Origin: Sulfurovum sp.
GTDB lineage: Bacteria; Campylobacterota; Campylobacteria; Campylobacterales; Sulfurovaceae
Length of the DNA: 9,019 bases
Direction: 5' to 3'
Assembly: GCA_026983895.1 (NCBI GenBank)
Contig: JALSTF010000128.1
Span: forward strand, 1 to 9,019
Numbering within the stretch: position 1 is the stretch's first letter; each line of letters begins with the position of its first letter. The translations under genes and the position numbers were made by a program. Positions 1-5,527 of this stretch are shown here, one piece after another. The notes beneath the pieces are model-generated. The model was given only the letters and a program-made list of their open reading frames with translations. It searched no databases and was not told where the DNA came from.

Positions 1-207
1 GGCCACAACAAAGGTATCGTCCCCGCTAAAGGTGGCACGAAACCGGTCATAGTCCCGTATGATACTGGAGTCCTTATTGAACCAGATGCGGTAATTCCCT
101 TCATAGGCAATATCTTTGAGCGATATGGCAAGCAGCAGGGTCACAAGTGTGATCCCCAGAATGATCATATACTTGAAACGGTCAAGAAATGCGATATAGC
201 GTTGCAT
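1..207 (-). CDS. RND/MMPL-family transporter permease, N-terminal part (gene cut by window start)
   Basis: Only the first 69 codons are present; the frame stays open to base 1. The visible protein starts MQRYIAFLDRF, has one hydrophobic helix at about residues 13-30, and continues into a periplasmic stretch with FRATFSGDDTFVVA. That arrangement (short cytoplasmic tail, first membrane span, then an fr-x-fG-dd-like segment) is typical of MMPL/RND predicted exporters (COG1033 type), inner-membrane pumps for lipids or hydrophobic compounds powered by ion gradients. The ATG at 207 is preceded by AGGAGAG, which overlaps the TAG stop of the upstream gene; the gap is 8 bases, so the two are surely co-transcribed. 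The family call leans on the operon partners (LolA-like protein, outer-membrane protein) as much as on the short sequence. The substrate is unknown. Confidence 0.72.
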   Translation of the reverse strand, partial: MQRYIAFLDRFKYMIILGITLVTLLLAISLKDIAYEGNYRIWFNKDSSIIRDYDRFRATFSGDDTFVVA

Positions 208-215
208 ACCCTCTC

Positions 216-1382
216 CTAAAACGTATAGTTCACACCCACTGTCATACGGGTATGATTATCAAAGCGGTCAAGCAGAGTATCTCCGGCAGGAAAGAGCCGA
301 AGCACCTCCGCATACACAACAAAACGATCCATAACCCGTGTACGCGCCTGCACCTTGAAAACCTTCTCTTTATTTCCAAGGTCATACAGTATGCCTGCCT
401 TGACTTCACTGCTTCCCGCATCATTTACATCCAATTTGAATGCCAAAAAGAGGTCATCATTATAGATCTCTGAGATATCTACCTGTTCATGCCCCTGCCT
501 GTTGCGGTAACCGTAAGCATAATACTCTCCATAGATCGTCAGATCCATCCCACCAAGATCGTACAGGCTCTGTTCCGTCCCTATACCTATCTGCCAGTAG
601 TCGCTCATGGGCAGGTAGTCGATCACATTGGTGTAACTCCCCTCAAATTTAAAGATTGTATCCCTGTAAACGAGATGTGAGAGCAAAAGGAGTTTATTGA
701 CCCGGTAGGCATACTGAAACAATCTGTCTGCATCTGCGGGGAGAAAGTCTCTCTTGGCATCATACCCATGCCAGAGCAGTACCCTGCTCTCACTCTCCAT
801 TATTGCATCACTGCTCCATGCATAGCTTATATATAATGTCGGCGTATAGCGGCTTTGCTGTGTTTTCAAGAGAGGGTCATAGGGCAGAGGAAGCGGATAG
901 TAGGGTGTCTGCACATCTCCAAACTCCTGCCGCTCCTCATAGAACTTCACCCCTGCTTCGATTACTTTTTCTCCTTCATAATGAGAGAGCGATACTGACC
1001 AGCTTCCCAGTTTGGCAGCTTTTTCAAAAGGATCTTTCAAGTAGTTCTTTGTATTGAAAATATCCGTAATGTTGTATCCCTCCAACTCACCCCAGTAGAG
1101 AATACGCTTCCCCGCATCAATGCGATAACTTCCGATATCTTTCGTGACATAGAGTTCGTTGAGGTAAAGATAACGCCGTTTTGCATACTCACTGCTGTAA
1201 AGATAGCCCAACCGTACCTTTGCCTCCAGTCCCTCTCTCTTATATGTCATTTCCGAATTTCCCGACAACAGTACCTCCGAATGGCGCTTATTGTAGCCGA
1301 TACCGGAGAAGTCGATCTCATTTTTAAACTCAACCCCATACATCACCATCGCACTTAAACAGAAAACCATCCACTGTTTCAT
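216..1382 (-). CDS. Outer-membrane beta-barrel protein of an RND/LolA-like operon
   Basis: This is a 388-residue exported protein. The ATG at 1382 was chosen over a reading frame open 21 codons further upstream because it gives a signal peptide (MKQWMVFCLSAMVMYG, then VEFKNE), has AAAGGGA before it, and overlaps the upstream stop as TAATG. The mature chain is rich in alternating aromatic and polar residues (for example YLYLNELYVTKDI, ILYWGELEGYNITDIFN) and ends in NYTF. A terminal phenylalanine in a beta-strand is the usual signal for BAM-dependent barrel insertion. No TonB box or plug was seen. It resembles the DUF1302/porin-like outer-membrane partners that sit with MMPL pumps and LolA-like proteins, but I cannot name the exact family. 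In this operon it probably forms, or anchors, the outer-membrane end of the transport route. The barrel call is solid; the substrate is unknown. Confidence 0.8.
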   Translation of the reverse strand: MKQWMVFCLSAMVMYGVEFKNEIDFSGIGYNKRHSEVLLSGNSEMTYKREGLEAKVRLGYLYSSEYAKRRYLYLNELYVTKDIGSYRIDAGKRILYWGELEGYNITDIFNTKNYLKDPFEKAAKLGSWSVSLSHYEGEKVIEAGVKFYEERQEFGDVQTPYYPLPLPYDPLLKTQQSRYTPTLYISYAWSSDAIMESESRVLLWHGYDAKRDFLPADADRLFQYAYRVNKLLLLSHLVYRDTIFKFEGSYTNVIDYLPMSDYWQIGIGTEQSLYDLGGMDLTIYGEYYAYGYRNRQGHEQVDISEIYNDDLFLAFKLDVNDAGSSEVKAGILYDLGNKEKVFKVQARTRVMDRFVVYAEVLRLFPAGDTLLDRFDNHTRMTVGVNYTF

Positions 1383-2131
1383 TACAAATCCCTTTTTGAA
1401 AAGTCTGAAGCTTTCAATCCAGCCTTGATCCTCTCTTTGTCCCATTTCAAAAGTGTACGTTTTCCATTTTGGACATTATGCATTTCGATCTTGACGATAC
1501 GGTCAATCCCGTCTATCTTCCGATACTGCATAAATGTGACTTTTTTTAGTACTTTTCCGTGTCGGTCATAATACTCTCCGAACTTTGCCAAATAGGTTTT
1601 GGGATCGATATAGATCACCTGTCTCGCATAACCGCTATGGGTATCTTTGGGTATGCGTTCGATCCGAAGATAGGTCTTTGCGTTATGTTTGACTTTTTTG
1701 GCTTCACCTTTGTATCGGTAGTTGCGGTAGTTTTGGGAAGCAATATCCTCATAGCTGAACTCGCTTGCCATAAAAGAGCCGGACTTGTTGCGTGAACTAA
1801 TACGTTTGACACGTTTGAGTGCAGGTAGATAGAACCACTGCCTGTCATCCTTGCCAATACGTTCATAGCTGAGCAGTTTGGTGCCCTTGATATCGCTGGG
1901 GAAGAGAAAGGTGATAAGCGATCTATCTCCCTCTCTGCCCTCAAGTTTTTCTATACGCATCTTTCGGGTATTGGTCGCGCCATGGGCATTTTTAAGAATC
2001 ATTGTCGTCTCAGCGATACTGCTGCCGTATCCTGAAAGCCTCTTGTAAGATATTTCAGCCACCTCCTGCGCACTTTGTGCATAAAGATGTGCTGCTGTAA
2101 GAATGAATGCACATACCATAGTGTTTTTCAT
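1382..2131 (-). CDS. LolA-like outer-membrane lipoprotein-sorting protein
   Basis: This 249-residue protein has a signal peptide (residues 1-18, cleavage near LYA-QSAQ). The region D80-IKGTKLLSYE, DDRQWFYLPALKRVKRIS (about 95-112) and GSFMASEFSYEDI (118-130) is the recognisable core of the LolA-like family PF17131, periplasmic half-barrel proteins usually encoded beside MMPL/RND pumps. By analogy with LolA/LolB it should carry a lipid or other hydrophobic ligand across the periplasm; that is inference. The frame is open 21 codons further upstream, but the ATG at 2131 has AAAAGGA at correct spacing and puts the signal peptide at the N-terminus, so it is preferred. It is the first gene of a three-gene operon reading leftward; its TAA stop shares one base with the next ATG, suggesting translational coupling. 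The promoter lies in the operator-bearing gap shared with the divergent tetR. Confidence 0.87.
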   Translation of the reverse strand: MKNTMVCAFILTAAHLYAQSAQEVAEISYKRLSGYGSSIAETTMILKNAHGATNTRKMRIEKLEGREGDRSLITFLFPSDIKGTKLLSYERIGKDDRQWFYLPALKRVKRISSRNKSGSFMASEFSYEDIASQNYRNYRYKGEAKKVKHNAKTYLRIERIPKDTHSGYARQVIYIDPKTYLAKFGEYYDRHGKVLKKVTFMQYRKIDGIDRIVKIEMHNVQNGKRTLLKWDKERIKAGLKASDFSKRDL

Positions 2132-2153
2132 GAAAAATCCTTTTTCTGTTTTT

Positions 2154-2172
2154 ATGTAAACAATGTTAACAT
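2154..2172. promoter_or_regulatory. Candidate TetR operator, copy 1
   Basis: The 19-bp inverted repeat reads ATGTAAACA, centre A (2163), TGTTAACAT, with 8 of 9 positions paired. The inner part (2162-2173) is also a perfect 12-bp palindrome. It lies in the 96-base gap between the divergent LolA-like gene and tetR, nearer the operon. A plausible minus-strand -10 (TAATGT, 2174 down to 2169) overlaps it, so a bound repressor would block operon transcription. The operator role is inferred from symmetry, duplication and position. Confidence 0.7.
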
Positions 2173-2183
2173 TATTTTTCTTA

Positions 2184-2204
2184 AATGTAATCACTGTTTA
2201 CATT
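2184..2204. promoter_or_regulatory. Candidate TetR operator, copy 2
   Basis: The core (2185-2203) reads ATGTAATCA, centre C (2194), TGTTTACAT, with 8 of 9 positions paired, plus one more A-T pair outside. Its right half is the exact reverse complement of the left half of copy 1 (ATGTAAACA), and the inner halves each differ from that sequence by one base. The two centres are 31 bp apart, close to three helical turns, so two dimers would bind the same DNA face. It ends 12 bases before the tetR -10 box, consistent with autoregulation. Confidence 0.72.
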
Positions 2205-2212
2205 AATATTTT

Positions 2213-2221
2213 TGTTATACT
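2213..2221 (+). promoter_or_regulatory. Extended -10 promoter of tetR (probable leaderless start)
   Basis: TGT followed by TATACT gives an extended -10 element one base off TATAAT. Only six bases (TCTTCT) separate it from the tetR ATG, so transcription would be expected to begin at or next to the start codon. No purine-rich ribosome site precedes the ATG. No good -35 is seen. An alternative -10 (TAATAT, 2204-2209) would still give a leader of about 12 bases without a Shine-Dalgarno sequence. Confidence 0.5.
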
Positions 2222-2227
2222 TCTTCT

Positions 2228-2878
2228 ATGAAAAAAAATGACTACCATCACGGAAACCTTAAAGAGGAATTTCTCAGGATTGCCTTTGACTTCATCACGC
2301 AACATGATGTAGAGCAACTTACGCTTAAAATTCTCTCCGATGCGACCGATACATCACGCTCGGCGATCTACCGCCATTTTTCCTCTAAAGATGCACTCAT
2401 AGAAACCATGATCCTTTCCGGTTTCGAACAGTTTGATGCTGCACTTTCTCCTATTCTTAGAGACCCGAAAAAGCCTTTGATAGAACGTTTTTATCTTGCC
2501 GGAAGAACTTACATACGTTTTGCGACGGAAAATCCGGGTCTTTACAGACTGTTGTTTGGAAAAAGATATGTGCATATCAGAGAAGAGGTTATCAGTCTTG
2601 GAGATGAACGTATAGGATTCGGGGCACTCAAAAAAGCGATCGAAGAGGGTCAGCAGAGCGGCTTGCTCAAAAAAGAAGACAGCTTTACTCAGGCAGTGGT
2701 AGTATGGTCATCACTGCATGGTCTTGCATCTCTGATCATAGACGGTTTTATGGATGTAGAGAACAACTGGGATATACACTATGAAGCTCTGTTCAGAAGC
2801 TTGCTGGCAGGTATAGTCAGCAAAAAGATAAAACTGCTCTCTACCCTCCCCTTTGCAGAAGGGATCATGAAGCCATAA
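2228..2878 (+). CDS. TetR/AcrR-family transcriptional regulator
   Basis: The 216-residue protein has the normal length for the family. The N-terminus (YHHGNLKEEFLRIAFDFI, from residue 6) and the helix-turn-helix at about 31-59, ending SAIYRHFSSKDALIE, are classic TetR_N. The ligand-binding half contains ENPGLYRLLFG (101-111) and W160-SSLHGL, matching the WHG-type C-terminal domain (TetR_C_33). It is divergent from the LolA-like/OMP/RND operon with two palindromes between them, so it very probably represses that operon and itself, and releases DNA on binding a hydrophobic ligand. The start is fixed by the conserved YHHGNL context; there is no Shine-Dalgarno site and the -10 box abuts the ATG. 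It ends 6 bases from a convergent gene with no clear terminator between. The ligand is not predictable. Confidence 0.93.
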   Translation: MKKNDYHHGNLKEEFLRIAFDFITQHDVEQLTLKILSDATDTSRSAIYRHFSSKDALIETMILSGFEQFDAALSPILRDPKKPLIERFYLAGRTYIRFATENPGLYRLLFGKRYVHIREEVISLGDERIGFGALKKAIEEGQQSGLLKKEDSFTQAVVVWSSLHGLASLIIDGFMDVENNWDIHYEALFRSLLAGIVSKKIKLLSTLPFAEGIMKP

Positions 2879-2884
2879 AAGGAG

Positions 2885-3217
2885 TTAAACGATCACTTTG
2901 AGCATCTTCGCATATTCTGCGGGGATCTCGAAGGCCTTTCCCTCCAGGTAGGAGGCGGCCACCGTATTGATCCAGGCGCGTGATGTCTGAATGCCGTGGA
3001 TCTTCAGGAAGTGTCTACCGTTTTCCTCTGTGAGTTCATAACGTTCCACCCTGACCAAAAGGGGCTCTTTCTCACCATCGAGCAGCACTTCCACCTCTAT
3101 ACTTTTATGTTCGGAATCCAGCGTCAGTTTCAACATCTTCCCATACTCCTTTATGTAATGGTTGATGGCTGCTTTGGCACCCTTCGAGAGCGCTGCATCT
3201 TTCATTTTTTTCAGCAT
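2885..3217 (-). CDS. Conserved-looking hypothetical protein downstream of EcsC-family gene
   Basis: I do not recognise this 110-residue protein. The N-terminal third (MLKKMKDAALSKGAKAAINHYIKEYGKML) looks like basic amphipathic helix. The middle (about 30-75) has alternating short strands, LKLTLDSEHKSIEVEVLLDG and PLLVRVERYELT, suggesting a small beta-sheet. The C-terminal part (AWINTVAASYLEGKAFEIPAEYAKMLKVIV) is again helical. There is no signal peptide or membrane span. The ATG at 3217 has GGAGAGG just before it, and starts 12 bases after the EcsC stop, so it is the last gene of the PEBP-EcsC operon. Good coding quality and the ribosome site make it a real gene. Position suggests a role tied to the EcsC-family protein; nothing more can be said. 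Confidence 0.75.
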   Translation of the reverse strand: MLKKMKDAALSKGAKAAINHYIKEYGKMLKLTLDSEHKSIEVEVLLDGEKEPLLVRVERYELTEENGRHFLKIHGIQTSRAWINTVAASYLEGKAFEIPAEYAKMLKVIV

Positions 3218-3229
3218 CGCCTCTCCAGA

Positions 3230-4057
3230 CTACAACGCAATGGCATGGTAGCAGCGTTCGATCAGCTCACTGCCATGCTTCTTTTCCAGACGTTTGACGA
3301 TGAAGTGCCCCTCTGCCATATCCTGAAAATGGTCGATAAAGAGCAGGTTGATCCCTGCACCGCCTGCCGCACCGAGAAGAGGAACAGCCTGTGCCGCCAG
3401 CTTCTCCGAGACCACGATGCCAAAACGCGCAGCAATGGTGTTGATGAACTTTATGAGCACGGGCATCTGCCCTCTTGCAAGCGCATCCTGTATGGCTTTG
3501 GTACTCATGTGCGCCACACTCTCCAGCGCGGCACGCATCTCGAACGCCAGCGTAGCACGTGCCGCGAAATAGGCACTCTCACCCGCATCGTCCTCCCTGC
3601 TTTTGGTACTTCCCAGAGAAAAGACCTCGAGACAGGCGAGCCGCGTCTCCATCTCGCTCAGGTCATGCTGCTGAGACTGTGCCACATCGGCAATACTTCG
3701 CAGCATGATGGTCGTAGAGACAGGCAGTTCCACCGCAAGCGCCGCCAGTCCGAAGAAACCGCCGATGGCACCGCTGCCGCCCACCATCATTTTGTGCCTG
3801 AAGTTCGAAGGCAGCATACCCTTCTCCTCCTCCAGCGTCCCGATGGCGATATCGAGCGCCTTGCCCAGGGCTTTGGAGGTAGCCCGATTGAGCGTCTCCG
3901 AATCGATCTTGTCAATGGCGAATTCTATGGGCTTTCCGATGTACCCTGCCACCTTCATGGCAAAGCCGGGGTTCTCTAAAATGGCCTTGGCCCTTCTGAG
4001 GTCGTTCCACTCCTCCTGTGAGAGCCCTGCGTCGCTTACGGGTACCATCTCATACAT
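3230..4057 (-). CDS. EcsC-family protein
   Basis: The 275-residue product carries the EcsC-family (PF12787) signature: GGSGAIGGFFGLAALAVELP (about 93-112) followed by TTIMLRSIADVAQSQQHDL (115-133) and ACLEVFSLGS (141-150). The glycine-rich stretches at 93-104 and 229-236 are zipper-like (G-x3-G patterns) and could insert in or lie along a membrane, but no full-length transmembrane helix or signal peptide is clear. The family is named after Bacillus EcsC; its biochemical function is unknown. The ATG at 4057 was chosen over a TTG one codon upstream because AAGGAG sits six bases before it. That ribosome site overlaps the end of the PEBP gene (16-base gap), and the next gene follows after 12 bases, so the three form one operon. 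The region is clearly GC-richer than the left block. Confidence 0.88.
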   Translation of the reverse strand: MYEMVPVSDAGLSQEEWNDLRRAKAILENPGFAMKVAGYIGKPIEFAIDKIDSETLNRATSKALGKALDIAIGTLEEEKGMLPSNFRHKMMVGGSGAIGGFFGLAALAVELPVSTTIMLRSIADVAQSQQHDLSEMETRLACLEVFSLGSTKSREDDAGESAYFAARATLAFEMRAALESVAHMSTKAIQDALARGQMPVLIKFINTIAARFGIVVSEKLAAQAVPLLGAAGGAGINLLFIDHFQDMAEGHFIVKRLEKKHGSELIERCYHAIAL

Positions 4058-4073
4058 CAAGCACTCCTTCCGC

Positions 4074-4601
4074 TCATCTGCGGTAATAGGAAACGATACT
4101 TGCTTTTCCTATGGTATGCGCATTGATCTGAAAACCGACCACCGGCGCGTTCGTATCGGGCTTGACCGGCAGTTTCTCTACATCGAGCGCATAGACGGTG
4201 AAGATGTAGCGGTGCGGCTTGTCCCCTTTTGGAGGGCAGGCGCCGCCGTATCCTGTCATGCCGTAGTCGTTCACCGTTTCCACTGCCCCTTTGGGCATCA
4301 TTTTCCCGGATGCACCTGTAGGAAGGGAGGTGACATTCGCCGGGATGTTCACTACAAGCCAGTGCCACCAGCCGCTGCCTGTGGGTGCATCTGGGTCATA
4401 GACCGTCACGGCGAAACTCTTCGTCCCTTTGGGAGCATCTTTCCAGCTGAGCGAAGGAGAGATGTTCTCTCCGTTGCATCCAAAACCGTTAAACTCCTGC
4501 GCCCTGCTCAACTGCCCTTTGATGTCATTGCTTTTGAGAGTGAAATTACCGGCCATGACAACTGTTGCAGAAAGGACGATCGATATCAATAATCGTTTCA
4601 T
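4074..4601 (-). CDS. Exported PEBP family protein, YbhB/YbcL type (Raf kinase inhibitor-like)
   Basis: The 175-residue protein opens with a signal peptide (MKRLLISIVLSATVVMA, then GNF), so the mature form is probably periplasmic. The two family blocks are intact: DPDAPTGSGWWHW (69-81) and GYGGACPP (117-124), followed by KPHRY (128-132). In phosphatidylethanolamine-binding proteins these line an anion/ligand pocket. The match is to the bacterial YbhB/YbcL subfamily (TIGR00481), whose role is poorly known; the Raf label is a homology name only. Two cysteines (42 and 122) remain in the mature chain and could pair. AAGGAG precedes the ATG at 4601 by five bases. It is the first gene of the PEBP-EcsC-hypothetical operon and is divergent from the nitroreductase gene across 57 bases. 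Confidence 0.94.
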   Translation of the reverse strand: MKRLLISIVLSATVVMAGNFTLKSNDIKGQLSRAQEFNGFGCNGENISPSLSWKDAPKGTKSFAVTVYDPDAPTGSGWWHWLVVNIPANVTSLPTGASGKMMPKGAVETVNDYGMTGYGGACPPKGDKPHRYIFTVYALDVEKLPVKPDTNAPVVGFQINAHTIGKASIVSYYRR

Positions 4602-4658
4602 AGGAACTCCTTATCTCTTTCTTGTTATGATAGCATATCTTTACCGACAGGAGCGACA
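4602..4658. promoter_or_regulatory. Divergent promoter region, PEBP operon / nitroreductase
   Basis: Plus strand: TGT plus TATGAT (4623-4631) is an extended -10 giving an expected start near 4638 and a 20-base leader with AGGAG for the nitroreductase. Minus strand: the complementary stretch offers TATCAT or TATGCT as -10 hexamers for the PEBP operon, so the two promoters overlap and could compete. No clear -35 or operator palindrome was seen. Confidence 0.5.
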
Positions 4659-5288
4659 ATGCACAATACATTTTCCAAAGCGATGGCGTTTCGCCACGCC
4701 TGCAAACGCTTTGAAAAGACACAAAAGATCGATGAAACACAGCTTCGTTTCATTTTGGAGGCAGGACGGATGTCTCCCAGCTCATTTGGGATGGAGGGAT
4801 GGAAATTTCTCGTCGTAAGCGGTGATGAGATGAAAACCAAACTTCGCCCGCTCTGTTGGGACCAGCCGCAGATCACTACCTGCTCACACCTTATCATCAT
4901 CCTCACTGCCATCGAAAACCTCCGCCCCGACTCCGGCATACCTGCCAAACGATTCGGCAGACGGGAACTGCCGCCTGAGCGTATTGAGGCGTACAACCAT
5001 ATCTATGCCGAGTTCCTCAAAGAGACCTTCAGCAGTGATGAAAAAACCTTCTGCTGGGGTGCACGGCAAACCTACATCGCGCTTGCCAATATGATGACGG
5101 GTGCGGCAAGCATCGGGATCGACTCATGTCCGATAGAGGGATTTGAGAAAGAGAAGGTCGAAGCGCTGTTAGAGCTTGACACAAGCAAGTGGCAGGTCAG
5201 TGTCCTGTGTGCCTTCGGCTACCGTGCCCAGGAGCAGCCACCACACGTCCGACTGGATCTTGACGAGGTGGTGATGTTTTTAGATTAA
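4659..5288 (+). CDS. NfsB-like nitroreductase family NAD(P)H-dependent oxidoreductase
   Basis: This 209-residue FMN flavoprotein of the nitroreductase family (PF00881) is full length. FMN-contact regions expected for the family are visible: F11-RHACKRF (R12, K16, R17), RMSPSSFGMEGWKF (37-50), and ARQTYIALANMMTGAASIGIDSCPIEGF (135-162), which is the NfsB-type block. The C-terminal FGYRAQEQPPHVRLDLDEVV (186-205) closes the fold. Such enzymes act as cytoplasmic dimers reducing nitro compounds, quinones or flavins with NAD(P)H; the physiological substrate here is unknown. CAGGAG lies six bases before the ATG. The gene appears monocistronic: 113 bases separate its stop from the next small gene. 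C132, C157 and C184 are notable but not diagnostic. Confidence 0.93.
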   Translation: MHNTFSKAMAFRHACKRFEKTQKIDETQLRFILEAGRMSPSSFGMEGWKFLVVSGDEMKTKLRPLCWDQPQITTCSHLIIILTAIENLRPDSGIPAKRFGRRELPPERIEAYNHIYAEFLKETFSSDEKTFCWGARQTYIALANMMTGAASIGIDSCPIEGFEKEKVEALLELDTSKWQVSVLCAFGYRAQEQPPHVRLDLDEVVMFLD

Positions 5289-5301
5289 AGGGCACTTCTA
5301 A
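5288..5301. repeat. Short dispersed motif AAGGGCACTTCTAA, copy 1
   Basis: This 14-base motif begins on the last base of the nitroreductase stop codon and matches the copy at 6326-6339 at 13 of 14 positions. The surrounding bases do not align convincingly. It is followed by an AT-only palindrome (5301-5319). The remaining bases up to 5401 are AT-rich and presumably hold the promoter of the small downstream gene, but no single -10 stands out (TATATA near 5331 and ATAATT near 5366 are possible). Confidence 0.4.
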
Positions 5302-5401
5302 AAATAATCATTTTATTTTATCAAGATCATTATATACGGTAATACTGAGGTAATCCTCTTTCTGCATAATTCCCCTGTAATTTCAATACAAAGGATCAAC
5401 A

Positions 5402-5503
5402 ATGAAAGAACTACTCAAAAAAGGTATTATCTTCAGTTTTATTTTTGTAGGTGTATCACTGCTTACTGTAGTATCAACCGCCTATACGCTTTTTGCGGTA
5501 TAG
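5402..5503 (+). CDS. Small single-span membrane peptide (33 residues), unknown function
   Basis: An ATG at 5402, preceded by AAAGGAT at proper spacing, opens a 33-codon frame ending TAG. The peptide starts MKELLKKG, then has about 25 hydrophobic or small residues (IIFSFIFVGVSLLT, then VVSTAYTLFAV) with no further charge. This predicts one transmembrane helix with the positive N-terminus in the cytoplasm and the C-terminus outside. There is no cleavage site and no cysteine, so it is not an obvious secreted or lipoprotein precursor. It could be a small accessory subunit of a membrane complex, a stress peptide, or a type I toxin-like peptide; the sequence does not decide. A stem-loop follows six bases after the stop. 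It is too short for ordinary gene callers, but ribosome site, topology and downstream hairpin all support it. Confidence 0.6.
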   Translation: MKELLKKGIIFSFIFVGVSLLTVVSTAYTLFAV

Positions 5504-5508
5504 GTGTA

Positions 5509-5527
5509 CGGGGATCTACTTTCCCCG
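5509..5527. terminator. Stem-loop between convergent genes, possible bidirectional terminator
   Basis: CGGGGA (5509-5514) pairs perfectly with TCCCCG (5522-5527) around a 7-base loop. It fills the 24-base gap between the small membrane peptide gene and the convergent methyltransferase gene, ending right at the latter's stop codon. A strong U-tract is missing on both sides (the plus side continues CTATCTCTT), so it may be a weak or non-canonical terminator, or a 3'-end protecting hairpin. Confidence 0.5.

Noticed and set aside
1382..2194. Upstream in-frame extension of the LolA-like gene to 2194
   Set aside because: The added 21 residues precede an excellent signal peptide, run through the candidate operators, and lack a ribosome site; the ATG at 2131 has AAAAGGA.
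2849..2863. CCCTT/AAGGG hairpin near the end of tetR as a terminator
   Set aside because: It lies inside the coding sequence, has a 5-bp stem, and is not followed by a T-run.
2996..4592. Long plus-strand open frames (327 and 295 codons) opposite the EcsC, 110-residue and PEBP genes
   Set aside because: They are antisense to genes with clear family motifs and ribosome sites, and their translations look like low-complexity, Arg/His/Ser-rich shadow protein with no recognisable domain.
5301..5319. AT-only palindrome resembling part of a Fur box (AATAATCATT)
   Set aside because: Only about 13 of 19 positions fit the Fur consensus in a strongly AT-rich stretch, which is within what chance allows; there is no iron-related gene beside it.
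5347..5358. GAGG-TAAT-CCTC inverted repeat before the small membrane peptide gene
   Set aside because: A 4-bp stem is too short to support a terminator, attenuator or operator on its own.
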